56,013 nt of DNA from contig RCAB01000418.1 in NCBI GenBank assembly GCA_003640385.1, positions 1-56,013 of the forward strand, read 5' to 3'. Below the pieces are notes generated by a model. That model worked only from the letters and a program-made list of their open reading frames with translations, was not told the DNA's origin and ran no database searches. This DNA is from Setaria digitata. Lineage: Eukaryota > Nematoda > Chromadorea > Rhabditida > Setariidae. The first letter of the stretch is position 1. Each line of letters begins with the position of its first letter. Of the stretch, positions 43,301 to 55,815 are shown in pieces. The position numbers and the translations under genes are program-made.

Positions 43301-46300
43301 CCCATTTCCGTTCAAATTTATTTCAGGGTTGCAAAAAAAAAAGAAAAAATTATGCATGGGTTTTCCTAGTGCAGAAAATATTTTTATCCTTCTTTTTTCT
43401 TTCATTTTTTTTTTTTTTTTTCATAATTTCTTTTTTAAACCTTCTCATTTTAACATTTTATTCAGGCCACTACACAACTATTATTATAATTCAGTGGCAA
43501 AAGAAAAACATATCCATAAATTGCTTCAAAATTTTTGCTTTGAAAATTTAGACCAAAAAAAAAAATTGAAATTTTCAGTTTTTATTTTCTTGAATAAATG
43601 ACACCGTAAAATTGAACCATCACATTTTCGTTAAAAATATGATTTAAATTAAAGAATTCAAAATTAGAAAAATTCTCAGTCTTCCGAAAAACATTCCTTC
43701 TCTCTTCTTTTGCCGTCTGTTTTTGTTTTTGTTTTTGTTTTTTTTTTTTTTGTTAGAAATACGATAAAAATAATTTGTATGTTGAATTTTTATTTGGTTG
43801 TCATTGTTAAAGGATATTCTTTATCTAATCCATTCCAGCCGTATAGTTTATCTGCTCGCATTTTTACCATTCCACCATCGAAATACTCTTTCGTTATTCC
43901 ATTTCAAATTAAAATTCATTTTTATTTCTCTGTGAAGTTTTCTTTCTTTCTGTTTTTTTTTCTCGTCTTTTGAATCAGTTGTGAAATGTAAAATTTTGAA
44001 ATTTCATAAGAAAAAATCAAAGTTTTCTAAGATAGCATTATCCAAACATATGTTAATGTTACGAATTAGTAAATTATTATTAGTATACTTTTGTTAAAAA
44101 GTTCTTATTACTGACCTGATTTTTTTTTCTCTCTCTCTCTAAACTTAAATTAGTGACTGTATAATGATTTATTTTATAAGATGATTTAGAATGGGAATTA
44201 ATGAGGTGAATTAGTTTACCAGTGGGGAATAAAACAAACAATTTCCTATAAAATTAATTCAAATTCATTCTAAATTCGTTATTGACTTCAAATTTTCCTT
44301 TTTTTTCCGAGAGATAACATCTTAATTTATAATTTTGTTCGCATAAGTTCCATTATAGCTTTTATTATGTCTTTGGATCAGCATGAATTTCATTTGTTCT
44401 ATAAAAGTATTTTTAATTTTGATTCTCTCCAAAATTGATATCAGAATTTTTACTTAAAAATTATTTTATCCTTTATCGGATCAATTAAAATTTCATTTCA
44501 AATACGCAGATGCGCAGTGTCAATATTTAATTCACTTTTTCCAAAATAAATGCCCCAAAAATAAGCCATGAATTATAAATTTAGAGGAAATTTTTAATAA
44601 CATCAATCTGTTTCGAATATTAGTGGATGACCGGATAAATTCAGCTTGAGAATTTACTGTAAAAGTTTCAACGTTTGAAATTCTCAAATTAAAAGTAATG
44701 AATCAGTAAATTGATATCAGTGCAGTGTCATATTTGATTTTAATTACTATACTGAATATTTGTTTGTTTCCCCTTCCTCAACCTTATCTAGCCGCAAGAA
44801 ACACTACTCATCTTCCTGTATTTCTGACAAACAGTTAAACTTTTACTTTCCTTCGCTTCTTCATCGTGCATAGTACTAAATCAGTGATAAAGTGATAAGA
44901 TTAAAAATTAAAAGAGTCAATAAGCAGAGAGATTTAAGTGCTAATAAGATAACATTTGAGTAATTTTTCGATGCATCTTATATGCGACGAAGTGTGGGAC
45001 AAAAGCAATGTTATTTCAAAAAAAAAAAATGAATATTTGAATAGTTCGCAAAAAAAGAAAAAGGAAAAAAGCTGATTAAATACTCAACAATCAATTGTCT
45101 AGTTTAAAAAGAAAAATTAGTCTAAAGAGTGCTGTTATACTTTCTAATTTTCTTGTATCATTTTTCTTCATTCTTTTGAACACGGACGAACAAGTTGAAA
45201 AAATTTTTGTCGCCTTCATTTCCTTCCTCTCTATTATATTTTCCTTCTTCTTAATTTTAATTTGACAAATTGATTGATTTTTCGAAATTAAAGTGCAACA
45301 ATTTTCATAATTTGCTGTATTAGCTATTCACTGTAGATCTGTATACATAATGCTATAGCATTTTCATTCGTTAATTAATCTTAAATTACATATAAATCTA
45401 AGATATCTATTTCTCATTGTTAATTAATTTCAGACTGATGTATAAAGCTGCAACATTTTTCGCTAATTCGTTTCCAATACGAGATAAAAGATTTTGTGAG
45501 AACTACAAATTTTCTTCTTGCAAAGAAATCACTCCGTATCTGACTATCAGTGATCAATCAGTTATCCTTGATCAATCATCCAAAAGCACTGAGGAAATTT
45601 GCCTAAACTTAATGTTGAAAATATAAAAAAAAGCTAACTGACTTCCACCGTCTATCAGGTAATGACTTACAACTTTTTGAAATTACAACTGCTTCTTCTG
45701 AGAAGGAGAAGCGCAAATATGAAAGATTGAAGTAATGATGGAATGGAAGGCGATTTATTCTTTCCTCCATGACACTTGACTTGAAATATCAGATATATCG
45801 AGTTTTATTTGATAAGATAAGGAAATTACACTTAGTAGCCTTGATAACTCCATATTACTATCTAATACGTTGACAATAAACTTAATTCTATTAGAAAATA
45901 AAAAATTTATTCTATAAATAGATACTTGATGCAGTACTCAAGTGTCACTTAATCAAATCTTTTCTATCACCTATTTTTGAATTAGCAAAAGTTAGCTGCT
46001 TTAATCTGCTAGAACAAAACTAATTTAAAAAAAAAAAAGACAAAAATAAAATGCTAATTTATTCCAAAAAAGAAAAAAATAAGCCTAAACCAATAAGTCA
46101 TTACTCTCATTGGTTGTCTCTTTTTAGTTCGGTAGTTTTTGTTTTAAATGAAATTCCTAATTAACATTTGATTTTCTTTTTTTTTTTTTTTTTTTGAAAT
46201 TTTCTTTTGCAATCAAACAAACCATTTCATATGTGAGAAGTGCAACAACAACAGAAACAGTATGAGTGATATCAGTAGTAGCAACAATAACAATGACAAA

Positions 46301-46627
46301 ATTAATGTTACCTAATTCATCAGCAACAACAGTTAACTACAAAAGCAGAAATAATAATGAAATTAATAAGAATAACAGTAGCAAAAACAACAAGATCGAA
46401 GAATACTACATTAACAGTGATATTCAATCAAATATAGCTAATAGTTAATTTAACTTCACTGGTTAGGCTAATAATTAACAGAATAATAGTCATTCTAATA
46501 TAGTTAATTATAGTTAGTAGTTAGTTTTCTTTAGGTTAACCTTAATAGTTAATTAAATAGTTAACAGAAATAGAAATTAGTGAATTGCAAATTTTCATTA
46601 AGAGTTTTGCATTTACTCGATTGCTTG

Positions 46628-46628
<1 letters not shown>
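34327..46628. other. Long gene-poor stretch after INTS5
   Basis: No supported gene over about 12 kb. The sequence is AT-rich with many homopolymer runs, for example A at 37150-37171, A at 42949-42973 and T at 43085-43102. The open frame 36259-36468 reads as a charged, possibly helical peptide (KLDMYVRILETEAKLRGLRF in its middle) and 45417-45626 follows an AATTTCAG acceptor-like site. Both have exon-like composition but no partner exons that I can join. 46240-46440 is loosely rich in AAC and AAT triplets. Confidence 0.55.
45433..45626 (+). other. Candidate isolated coding exon, unrecognised
   Basis: TTAATTTCAG ends at about 45432 and is followed by an open frame to a TAA at 45624-45626. The frame reads from MYKAATFFANSFPIRDKRF through a mixed-composition stretch to EEICLNLMLKI. 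The acceptor and the balanced composition are the only support. I do not recognise the family. It could be a last exon, a small secreted-type gene fragment or chance. Confidence 0.2.

Positions 46629-46630
<2 letters not shown>

Positions 46631-46669
<39 letters not shown>
46631..46669. repeat. (CT)19 microsatellite
   Basis: A clean CT run of 38-39 bases. The predicted Ser-Leu or Arg-Glu repeat peptides on the two strands are products of this microsatellite, not of a gene. Confidence 0.95.
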
Positions 46670-46671
<2 letters not shown>

Positions 46672-48043
46672 GAACAAAATCGAAAAGGAAATGTGTTGGA
46701 TAGTTTGTATTTATGAACTGATTATTATAGTATTTTATGATTTCAGCGTAGTAAAATGGCAGCTGAAATGTAATACGAAGCGAAATCATTTCATTCAAAA
46801 GCTTTCATTTCTGAGGACAGAAAAAAAAAAAAAAAACTATTGTTGGATGATAATAGACAAAATTTTTTTTTTTTTGTTAACATTTGAATGGTATGCAGTG
46901 GAGTTGTTTGGTGAATTATTTCTATTCAGAAGGATCCAGTTGGCTATTCGGTTGAAAATTTAACGATTATTCGGAGAAAAAAAAAAAACTTTCTGAAATG
47001 GCAATTCGGAATGATTAACGGAAATTTGCTGCCAATAAAGCAAATTATCATTATTGCCGATTGTTTTTTTTTTTTTTTCGATGAATTAAAAGAATAAATG
47101 TTATTTAATCGCTAACAAACTGCACAAGTAATGGATGTAACAATTATATTATGTCAAATTCAGGTATGTTTTGTATTATGTTTGCAATTTCAAAATGAAA
47201 AAGAGTGAAAATTTTTATTTGTTCGAATTTTCAAATAGTTTTATATTCATGCAAAAATTCATCGACTGTTAGCTAATCCTTTTGCGAACGTAAAGTCAAG
47301 CTATGCTTTTCAAATTTATTAATCAAATTTAATAAAAGTTAATTTCGGATATTTATTGCTTGCGGAAATTAATTTTTTTTTTTTGTATTAAAGATATCAG
47401 TTAGTATTACAGCTTAAATCATAATTTATATTTGCTTGTAATTAATTATTAAAACAGCAATGGAAGGAGTAAACCAAAAGTTTGAAATTATTGCTGAAAT
47501 TTAACAAAATTACAAATGATATAGAATGAATTACAAATCCGCTTAAAAAAATCCAAATTTTCTGACCATTTTAGCTAAAAAAATTTAATTTAGTAAGAAA
47601 AAAAATTTTTTTTTTCTCATAAAAATTCATTAATAAGCGGGAAAAAAAATACAAATTTGCACGTATAATTTCCTAACAGAATGTTTGGTTTTTTTCCACT
47701 TAAATAAAAATGAAATTTATTTGAAAAATGCTAGAAATGAAATTTGTTAATTTGTAAATCGAATCAGTGCAACAACTTTTTCCTTTCTACAAATTCATTC
47801 TAATCAATAAGTCTAAGCCTAAGCACTTTGAGAACATTCTAAAATAATTCCAAGTGCACTGATAGAAAAAATTAGATTTCACAGGCTTTTAAGCATTGAA
47901 ATCAATGAGGAAATGCATCATGTGAAATGAACAATCAATCAATACAAATCGATTTCAGATCATTTAGTTTTAATAATTTAGGTTTTTAATTTATTACATC
48001 ATTGGTATCCATTTCAAAATCTGCATCACATAGACCGAGGATG

Positions 48044-48103
48044 TTAGCTCCCGGGGTCATCGGTCTTGACCCTCATCTTCTCCTTCTCGATCCTCTCTTT
48101 CAT
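48044..48103 (-). other. Candidate terminal exon on the minus strand
   Basis: Read on the minus strand, CTCTCCTACCAG is followed by a 20-codon frame that starts MKERIEKEKMRVKTDD and ends in TAA at 48044. The island is GC-richer than its surroundings and the Lys/Glu pattern is typical of real coding sequence. It may be the last exon of a minus-strand gene. The plus strand of the same island also has an open frame (48002-48256), so strand and reality are both uncertain. Confidence 0.2.
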
Positions 48104-49575
48104 CTGGTAGGAGAGAATATTTGTTTCATTCTTTCTCCATTCAAACAGTATAAATTTTCCAGTGATTTCAGTGAATTTCAATTTAATTTAGGATTCATCT
48201 CTGATCAGCATGATTTATTAAATTGTTCAAATGAAAAGATAGAAGATAATAACTAGGAAATGATACTTCAAGAATGTTGTAAGCAATTTAAGGAATTTTT
48301 TTTTTTTGGCAAATGAAAGCAATTGCTACGGGAAAAATTTTTGAATTACTCAGTTTTGTTAGTTGTTTAGTAAGCGAAATAACAATTAATTAATTAGTCG
48401 TGAAAAAAAACAATATCGAAGACGTAGTTCGCATTGTACAACTATTGCTTAGAGATTTCTCTGAAGAAAATTCCTTTAAATTTAAGTTGCTATTTATTTT
48501 CTCATAAAAAAAAGATTTTTTTTCAGTCTAGTGGATTTCCTAATTAGTTTCTATATCAGAATATTATGATTTTTATCAGGTTTGGTAGTAACGTAACATT
48601 TCAACATCTTATCATAAACGAAGGATTCGATGTCTGAAGTAATTAGACTTTTAAAAAATCATTTTTGGATCTAGATCATTAGGTTACAAACAATAGAGTA
48701 ATTTACAAGCCTAGATAATTGCATGTCGGAACAATTGCCTGGGGGAAATGAAACAAGTTGAGGAACAAAAATTGAAGCCAAAAAAAAAAAAAAACAAAAT
48801 ATTAGAAGAAAAATTTGAATTAATTTTAATGCAAACTCTAATTAAACATCAATAATTACACTGCGAATATTATCAAATTTATGTCTTTTTTTTTACTACA
48901 ATTTTTAATTTAGGAAAAAAGTAAAATATAAATCAAACGAGCACCATATTTCTTTTTAGAAATGAAACAGTATTGCTAAAGCGTGAAATTTCAAATTTTT
49001 CTATATTAGTGATAACTAATAATTATCAGGTCGAAAATTAGCAACAAAATGTCATTAAATTTTCTGATTCTTAGTGAAGTATGAAGTGCCTTAATCAAGA
49101 CTAGTCCAGACGATTCATCAGAAACAGACAATTTTTACCTTACTAATTATCTATTTTAATTTCTATATTCAGCGTCTATATAATCCCGGCTATCGTTTTT
49201 TAATCTCTTCAGAAAATAAAATTAATTTTAATTGAACGTACAGAAAGCATCTTTGAAATTTGGCCAAATTCCTTTTTTTTTTCTATTACCATTGTCGTTA
49301 ACATTTTCAACCCATTAATTTAAAAATAAATTTATTTTTCCTAACTTTCTCGAAATAATTTTCTTTCTTTTTCAGATTAAACTTTCCATGTTTTAAAATT
49401 GACTTTTATAAATGATTTTTTAACTAAGCACCTGATACACATTTTAACTAATTAGAAAATAAATGAGAGAGACAGTTGGATCTAGTATTATAACTTGTTA
49501 TCAAACAGTACACAAAGCTTATCATATCACTAAATTATTTCCATCGCTGCCAGCTTATAAGTCAGTTTCACTTAC

Positions 49576-49638
49576 TAAGAACGAGAGCGGAATGGGCAAG
49601 AATCGATCCCTCAGCAAGCCTGTCGCTTCTTCATCCTC
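49576..49638 (-). other. Candidate internal exon on the minus strand
   Basis: A 63-base frame reads EDEEATGLLRDRFLPIPLSF plus Leu and is followed on the minus strand by a perfect GTAAGT donor; the acceptor side reads TCACTAAG. The other two frames contain stops. It would join in phase 0 to the candidate exon at 48044-48103. The plus strand is also open here (49463-49801). I do not recognise the protein. Confidence 0.2.
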
Positions 49639-50170
49639 CTTAGTGATAGATTGTTTTTCCTTCCAATTTCATATCCTTTTCCATCCACTGAGCGCGCAAA
49701 TGTTTCATTCCTTTGGCATTTCTTTTTTCAAATTTTCTCACGTCATTTTACACGTCGTTTCTTCTCGCTTTACACGTCTTGACACGGTTCTGTTGACGTG
49801 AAAGTTAACAAGTTTTCATCTTGAAAATCGTAAGTAGTCGTTCGTTATGAGTGAGCGAAATGAGAGAGTGATGCTACTCTTCTCTGTCACAAACTCCTCA
49901 GATATTCTCTCTGAGAGTTCCCAGAAATTCCGCTTATTCTTAGAATTTTTAAATCCCAACCAATTCATTCAGCTACAACGTTACGGTTAATTATCTCATA
50001 ATATTATATTCCAACCGTATAATGGCCATTTTATAGCTCAAAATTTGAAGTGAAATTTGATGAAGCGATGCAGCCCATTGTAAATTGTCATTGTTTGACA
50101 ACCACTCTCCCATTCCTGTCATGTTTTTTTCTTTTTGTTTTCAAAAAAATTCAAAAATTCAAATATGTAC

Positions 50171-50930
50171 GCGCCAAATGACAGACGCTTACACATAGTT
50201 ATCCTATGAGCATCAGACTCTTACACGTTCCATCCTGCAAGCATCATACTACTACACGTAGCATCCTATGAGCATCAGACTCTTACACGTTGCATCCTGC
50301 AAGCATCATACTACTACACGTAGCATCCTATGAGCATCAGACTCTTACACGTTGCATCCTGCAAGCATCATACTACTACACGTAGCATCCTATGAGCATC
50401 AGACTCTTACACGTTGCATCCTGCAAGCATCATACTACTACACGTAGCATCCTATGAGCATCAGACTCTTACACGTTGCATCCTGCAAGCATCATACTAC
50501 TACACGTAGCATCCTATGAGCATCAGACTCTTACACGTTGCATCCTGCAAGCATCATACTACTACACGTAGCATCCTATGAGCATCAGACTCTTACACGT
50601 TGCATCCTGCAAGCATCATACTACTACACGTAGCATCCTATGAGCATCAGACTCTTACACGTTGCATCCTGCAAGCATCATACTACTACACGTAGCATCC
50701 TATGAGCATCAGACTCTTACACGTTCCATCCTGCAAGCATCATACGGCTACACGTAGCATCCTATGAGCATCAGACTCTTACACGTTCCATCCTGCAAGC
50801 ATCATACGGCTACACGTAGCATCCTATGAGCATCAGACTTTTACACGTTGCATCCTGTAGTCATAGCAGGATTACAATTAGCATCTTTGAGCATTAATTG
50901 CATTCTTACACGCAGCCATCTGTAAGTATT
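50171..50930. repeat. Dimeric minisatellite, 62-bp unit made of two 31-bp halves
   Basis: Half A begins CATCCTGCAAGCATCATACT and half B begins CATCCTATGAGCATCAGACT; both end in a TACACGT(A/T)G-type sequence. Half B occurs 11 times, from 50201 to 50821, at an exact 62-base step with no length change. The inner copies look identical, while the outer ones carry shared variants: GTTC in place of GTTG at the first and at two late units, and CGGCTACACG in place of CTACTACACG in the last two A halves. Decayed half-units flank the array on both sides (about 50171-50200 and 50853-50930). Because 62 is not a multiple of 3 and two frames hit TAG or TGA, the array is not coding. Confidence 0.97.
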
Positions 50931-53897
50931 AATTTTCACTTCAGCATTTGTTTGTTCGTTGTTCTGGAGCTATCTCAGTGAGCATTTGTTGTATTTGTTA
51001 GTAATCTCTCTTTTTCCCATTTATTTCGTTGAATTGAAAAGGGCCCAGCACTCCGTCAACTACGCCTGTTACATTTATTTTCACGTCACTTAGACCACGC
51101 TTGTGTCCTACTTATCTCTTATTCCTCACAAATTTCAGTCTTTTTAATTTGTATCATTTTTCATTTTTTGTTCTCGTTTTTCTCATAATTCATAATTTGT
51201 GGTTATTATCTTGAGAACGATCTTTAGTAAACTGGATTTCTTGCATTTCACAATTTTTTCACCTGAAATTTGAACTGATAAATTAAATTAAATTTCGCAT
51301 TTTTCCTACACTATTTAATTTGATTATTTAAAAAAGGCTTATTCTTAAGAAACTGAAACCAAAACCCCTTAAACTTTCCTGTTTACATTATGAAATTTTG
51401 AATATTGTGGGATTTTTCTTATCGTTTCAGACTTTTTGATTAGGAGTTTGCAAAAAAAAAAACCATTTTTCACTAAGGCGGCAAATGTTTTTTGATTCCA
51501 TCTTTCTCAAAGTGATAGCGATTTTTCAGCATGATAACGATTTGAAAGTAGCCTACCATTTCATGATATCTTTTCCACTCCTTGAAATTAATCATTCCTC
51601 ACTCTTTCCTGCTTTTTCTCTCTTAGAATACCTGGTATCTAATGTATTAATGTACATTCTATTATTACACACTTATTTATTTCTGTCTCTACCGTCATAC
51701 AAGCACTATTTTATATGAATCCAAAAGTAGATCGGTGATAAATTAATTAACAAATAATGAAATGGATTGATTCCTACATTTTCAAGTGTGTAATTACTGA
51801 CTTGCAAATTTTCATGAAGAAATGTCAGGATATAGTGTAATATAATTTACTTATATTGTGATAAATGTGGATTTAAATTTTTGGCTGAAGTTTAGCTAAA
51901 ATTATACTCTAGCATAGCGTCTACTGAATTCTTTTTTTTTTTTTTTTGAGTTAATTTATTGCTTTTTTTTTTAGGCAGAGAAAGTTTTGAAGGGGAATAA
52001 GCAGGCAGCTATTCAACGAATGTTTTATAATAATTTTGCATGGAATTTCCTGATTTCAAACTTGCTTAGAACCAAAAATTCACACCATTGTGATGCTAGC
52101 AAAAATTAATGAAACGAATTATTGCTGCTGTAATTATGCTAATTATGCTATTGAATTCTGCTTGATCATCTTTGACGGCGTTCTCCAATTTTGTTATGAA
52201 AAAAATTATTTTGAAATTAGCTCTTTTTTTGTTCCTCTTTTCAAGCAAACAAATAATGAAAACTTATTCGTTTATTCTTCGATTTCCTTTCTTTTTTTCT
52301 CTTTTTTTTTTCTTTCCCCTGCCTATTTCCTACTCATCTCTTCGATGTATTCTTTCACCTGAAAAAAGAAACTTTTTCATAATTTACATTCAATAGTTGC
52401 GCATATGTGTGACTTAAAATGCATAAAATCTCCTTTTAACTGAGGCAGAAATTAGAAAATTTTTCCATTTCTGATTATTTCTTTTCCCATATTGTTAACA
52501 ATGTTTCCGAAACTATTTTTAATTAATTTTCAGGAAAGATTTTCGTCCTGGAACTTTTCATTAATTCATTTCAAAAACTTGCGCCTTTTTTTTTCGAAAG
52601 TTTCACTTCACTTCTCATTCAACTCATAATTATCATTATTATTATTTATTTCATTCCCAAATTTTATGGCTCAGTTGTTATCATAAAAACATCTTTTCTT
52701 TTTTCATTCATTTGTCTCTAAACCATTATAAATTTGTTAAAGTTAAGAAATAAGATTCCATGATCTAACGCTTTTTTTTTCATCAAGTAGATATCGAACG
52801 AATGATTTAGGAATTTAACAATCATCTGTACTTCTTTCACCCGTTCATTTCATTCCATTTTTTCTTCACAATTCCAATTAGTATATTTCTTTACTTTACA
52901 TATCCGGAAAAAATTCATTCCACTTATATCTTTTAACTTCCATCTCTTTCTGATTTCATTTATTTGAATTATTTATTTGAATTTGAAAAGGAACTTTTTT
53001 TTCAATCTTTTGGCCATTTTTAGCAGATGATATTATTATTTTTTTTTGTCGCAGTTGTTATAATTCCAGCTTTATATTTCTTCTTTTATACGTTGAATGT
53101 GTGGCATTCAAACTTCATTTTTTCGGGATATATATTTTTGCTTTAAATTGCCTGCCATGGTATTATTTCATTCGCTTTATTTTTAATTAACAAAAATTTT
53201 TTCCCTCATTTCCAGTAATTTACTACTGACATTTTTATTAATTAATTAGATCATATCTCTTCTGTCTATAATGAGTAAGAAAATTGAAACGAATTATATT
53301 TCTTTCGAGTTTCTCAAAATCATTCCCCGTCTTTTGAAATTATTGTTCGAAATTATTTTCAAACTATCAGATCTATAAATGCTGCTGTTATTTTAATCAC
53401 ATCATTCTAAAATTAAATTTTCTAAAATTTTAAAATATCCGAACTTGAAAATATCTTCCACACATTCCTTCTGTTCTGCTTTCCATTTGCTCTGTCATTG
53501 TCACAAATTTCTAATATTAAACTTCTACATATATTGAATCATTTTAGTGTAACGAAGTCGTTTTAACCATTTATTTTGGCCGATTAAATGACATCATTGA
53601 CAGCACTTATTGTCGTAACTATTCATTTATTCCCTGTCATCGATGAAAATTTTATACTTAACCTTGATTAAATGTTGAATTTAAATTAACCTCTCGAAAT
53701 ATTGATTTTTTTTTTTTAACATTGCATACATTCTTTCCTACTCTTTTTTCCTTCCCAAGCATTTTTTCTTCCAGTTTGATTTGTTACATACAAATGTACA
53801 ATTTACACATTTATGATTCTTTTCAATTTGATAATTTTATCCATCGTCCTTGGATTTTTTTCCTGCAATGTTCCATAAGCAAATTATTTCTCTCTCT

Positions 53898-53930
<33 letters not shown>

Positions 53931-55271
53931 CNGTATGATCGAATTGTCCTTGAAAAGTTTTGGTACTAATCAATGTTTTCAGCACTATCAGTTTTTGTTC
54001 TGTTTCTTGAAAAATAAATTGAAGTATGATTGAGAAGATGAAAAGTAAAATGCATAGGATGAAATTTCGATCTATTACCAACTCCAACTACTTCTATTTG
54101 AAATTTCTCCCCGTACTAATATTTTTTAAACTAATGATTACTTCAAATTTTGACATAATTGTACTTGTGCCGACAATTACCCACTTGTATAATCGCTCCA
54201 ACAAATAGGTGCAGAGACTTTCTTTTAATATATTTTAAGCATTTTTTTTTATTCAAATTTCAAAATTACAAATAATTTTAAATTACCATAAGAAAAAGGC
54301 AAAAATTTTAATGAATAAATTAGCTTGAAAATTTTATTATCGGATTTTTTCCCAGTGAATTTCTTCTACAACATATTAATTTGCCTTCTTGTTCATTGCA
54401 AATTAATAATCGATTTGTTACCTTTTATAAGGGATTGTGTCTTTTTATTAAGCTTAGAGTTAATTTTCACCTTTGTCTAATGAAGCAAGAAAGATTTCCT
54501 CACTTACGTTACTTTTCTTTTATCACTACCATTTATGTAAACTTTTGATGTTTTTTCTTTTTGTTTAAATTTCTCTTTTAAACTATTTTTCCTACCTTTT
54601 CCTAACTAATTAGCCCTACATTTCCTTCTTTAATAAATGTAAATAACACAAAAAAGTGATTTTGATTAAAAAAAAATTGATGGCAACTCGTAACCTCATT
54701 CATAGCTTTGTATTCTTTTTATCCCAATTTTCCTCGAAAAATCAAATTTCTTTTTTTTTTTTTTAAATCCTCAATTACTTTTTTTCACATACTTTGCTGC
54801 ATCACAGTTGTGAGCTATAGCTTATTCCCATAGTAAAATTCACTCGAATATGTATCCATCCATCGCATCTGGTACATTCTTCCGAAAATGTTTTCATTTC
54901 TTTTCTTGTTCTGTAAATGGTTAAACGGAGAATTGAAGTGTCCGAAACATTTCAAAATACCGAATTTAAAATTTTCGAAATTGCACCAAATTATTAATTT
55001 TGAAATACAATTCACAATCGTAGCTATGTTTATTTTATTGCAACTTTTGACACTTCTTCCCAAGTTTTGAAATGAATTTTTTCAAAAAGGAGCGAAATTT
55101 TATGTTCTGTCGCTTTCCTTTCAATTTTTTTTTTTGGTTAACTTTTTTTAGGTTATTTTCTGAATGCTATTCATATCGCTATTGCTTTACGGAGATAAAT
55201 TTTATGTTACATTTATTCCTGTTAGAAAGTTACCACTTTTTATCAGCAACATTTTAAACTTGATAATTCCC

Positions 55272-55302
<31 letters not shown>

Positions 55303-55680
55303 TATAAATAATTTGCTATCCCAGCAAATATAATTTGGTCTTAAATGATTTTAAATTCCTTCATTACTTGAAAAATATGGGATAATTTCTTAAAATTGGT
55401 TGTGTCGACTATTTAAATACTATAGTAACGTCTTAATTATAGCGCAATCATAAAAAACCCTGGAGCCGCTACTCCATAATTTGCCTTAAATTATAAAGTT
55501 GACTATATGTTTGTCAAGTTTGTTATACACATGTCTAATTAATGTCGAAAAACTGTGATTGGTTTTTTTTTCTTTTTTTTTTTGCGAATTTCTCACCCTC
55601 TTCGTCGAAATAGCAATAATTATCATATTATGTAGTCAGAATTGTGTTCATATTTATTAATGTAAATAACAAAAATAATA
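50931..55680. other. Gene-poor AT-rich stretch
   Basis: No supported gene. Open frames (51485-51718, 52090-52362, 53722-54033, 54888-55070 and others) are Phe/Ser/Leu-rich products of T-rich DNA. A 30-base T run ends at 53930 and is followed by an undetermined base at 53932. A 31-base A run is at 55272-55302. Confidence 0.6.
53890..53932. repeat. (TC)n plus T30 run next to an undetermined base
   Basis: A short TC run (53890-53900) leads into 30 T residues (53901-53930), then C and N at 53931-53932. The N is probably a base-calling failure after the homopolymer. Confidence 0.9.
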
Positions 55681-55710
55681 ATTTCTAAATAAATAAATAT
55701 ATATATATAA

Positions 55711-55752
55711 AAAGCTTAGTATATATATATATATATATATATACTAAGCTTT
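55711..55752. repeat. 42-bp perfect palindrome
   Basis: AAAGCTTAGT at 55711-55720 is exactly complementary to ACTAAGCTTT at 55743-55752, and the AT run between them is self-complementary, so the whole 42 bases can fold into a hairpin or cruciform. Confidence 0.9.
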
Positions 55753-55815
55753 GTTCCATATATAACATTTTGGTATATATATACTAAGCTTTGTTCTATA
55801 TATAACATTTTGGTA
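55735..55815. repeat. 40-bp tandem duplication next to the palindrome
   Basis: ATATATATACTAAGCTTTGT followed by TC(C/T)ATATATAACATTTTGGTAT occurs twice with a 40-base step. The first copy contains the right arm of the palindrome at 55711-55752, so the two structures share sequence. Confidence 0.85.

Larger units (their letters stand above)
46670..50170. other. Gene-poor AT-rich stretch with two GC-richer islands
   Basis: Mostly low-complexity DNA. Two islands stand out by base composition: 48020-48110 and 49560-49660. Their possible minus-strand exons are listed separately. No RNA gene was recognised. Confidence 0.5.

Noticed and set aside
46613..46798. Minus-strand frame with Arg-Glu repeats
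   Set aside because: Produced entirely by the (CT)19 microsatellite.
50171..50930. Possible CRISPR array or repeat-protein gene
   Set aside because: There are no unique spacers between repeats, the organism is a eukaryote, and the 62-base unit hits stops in more than one frame on both strands.
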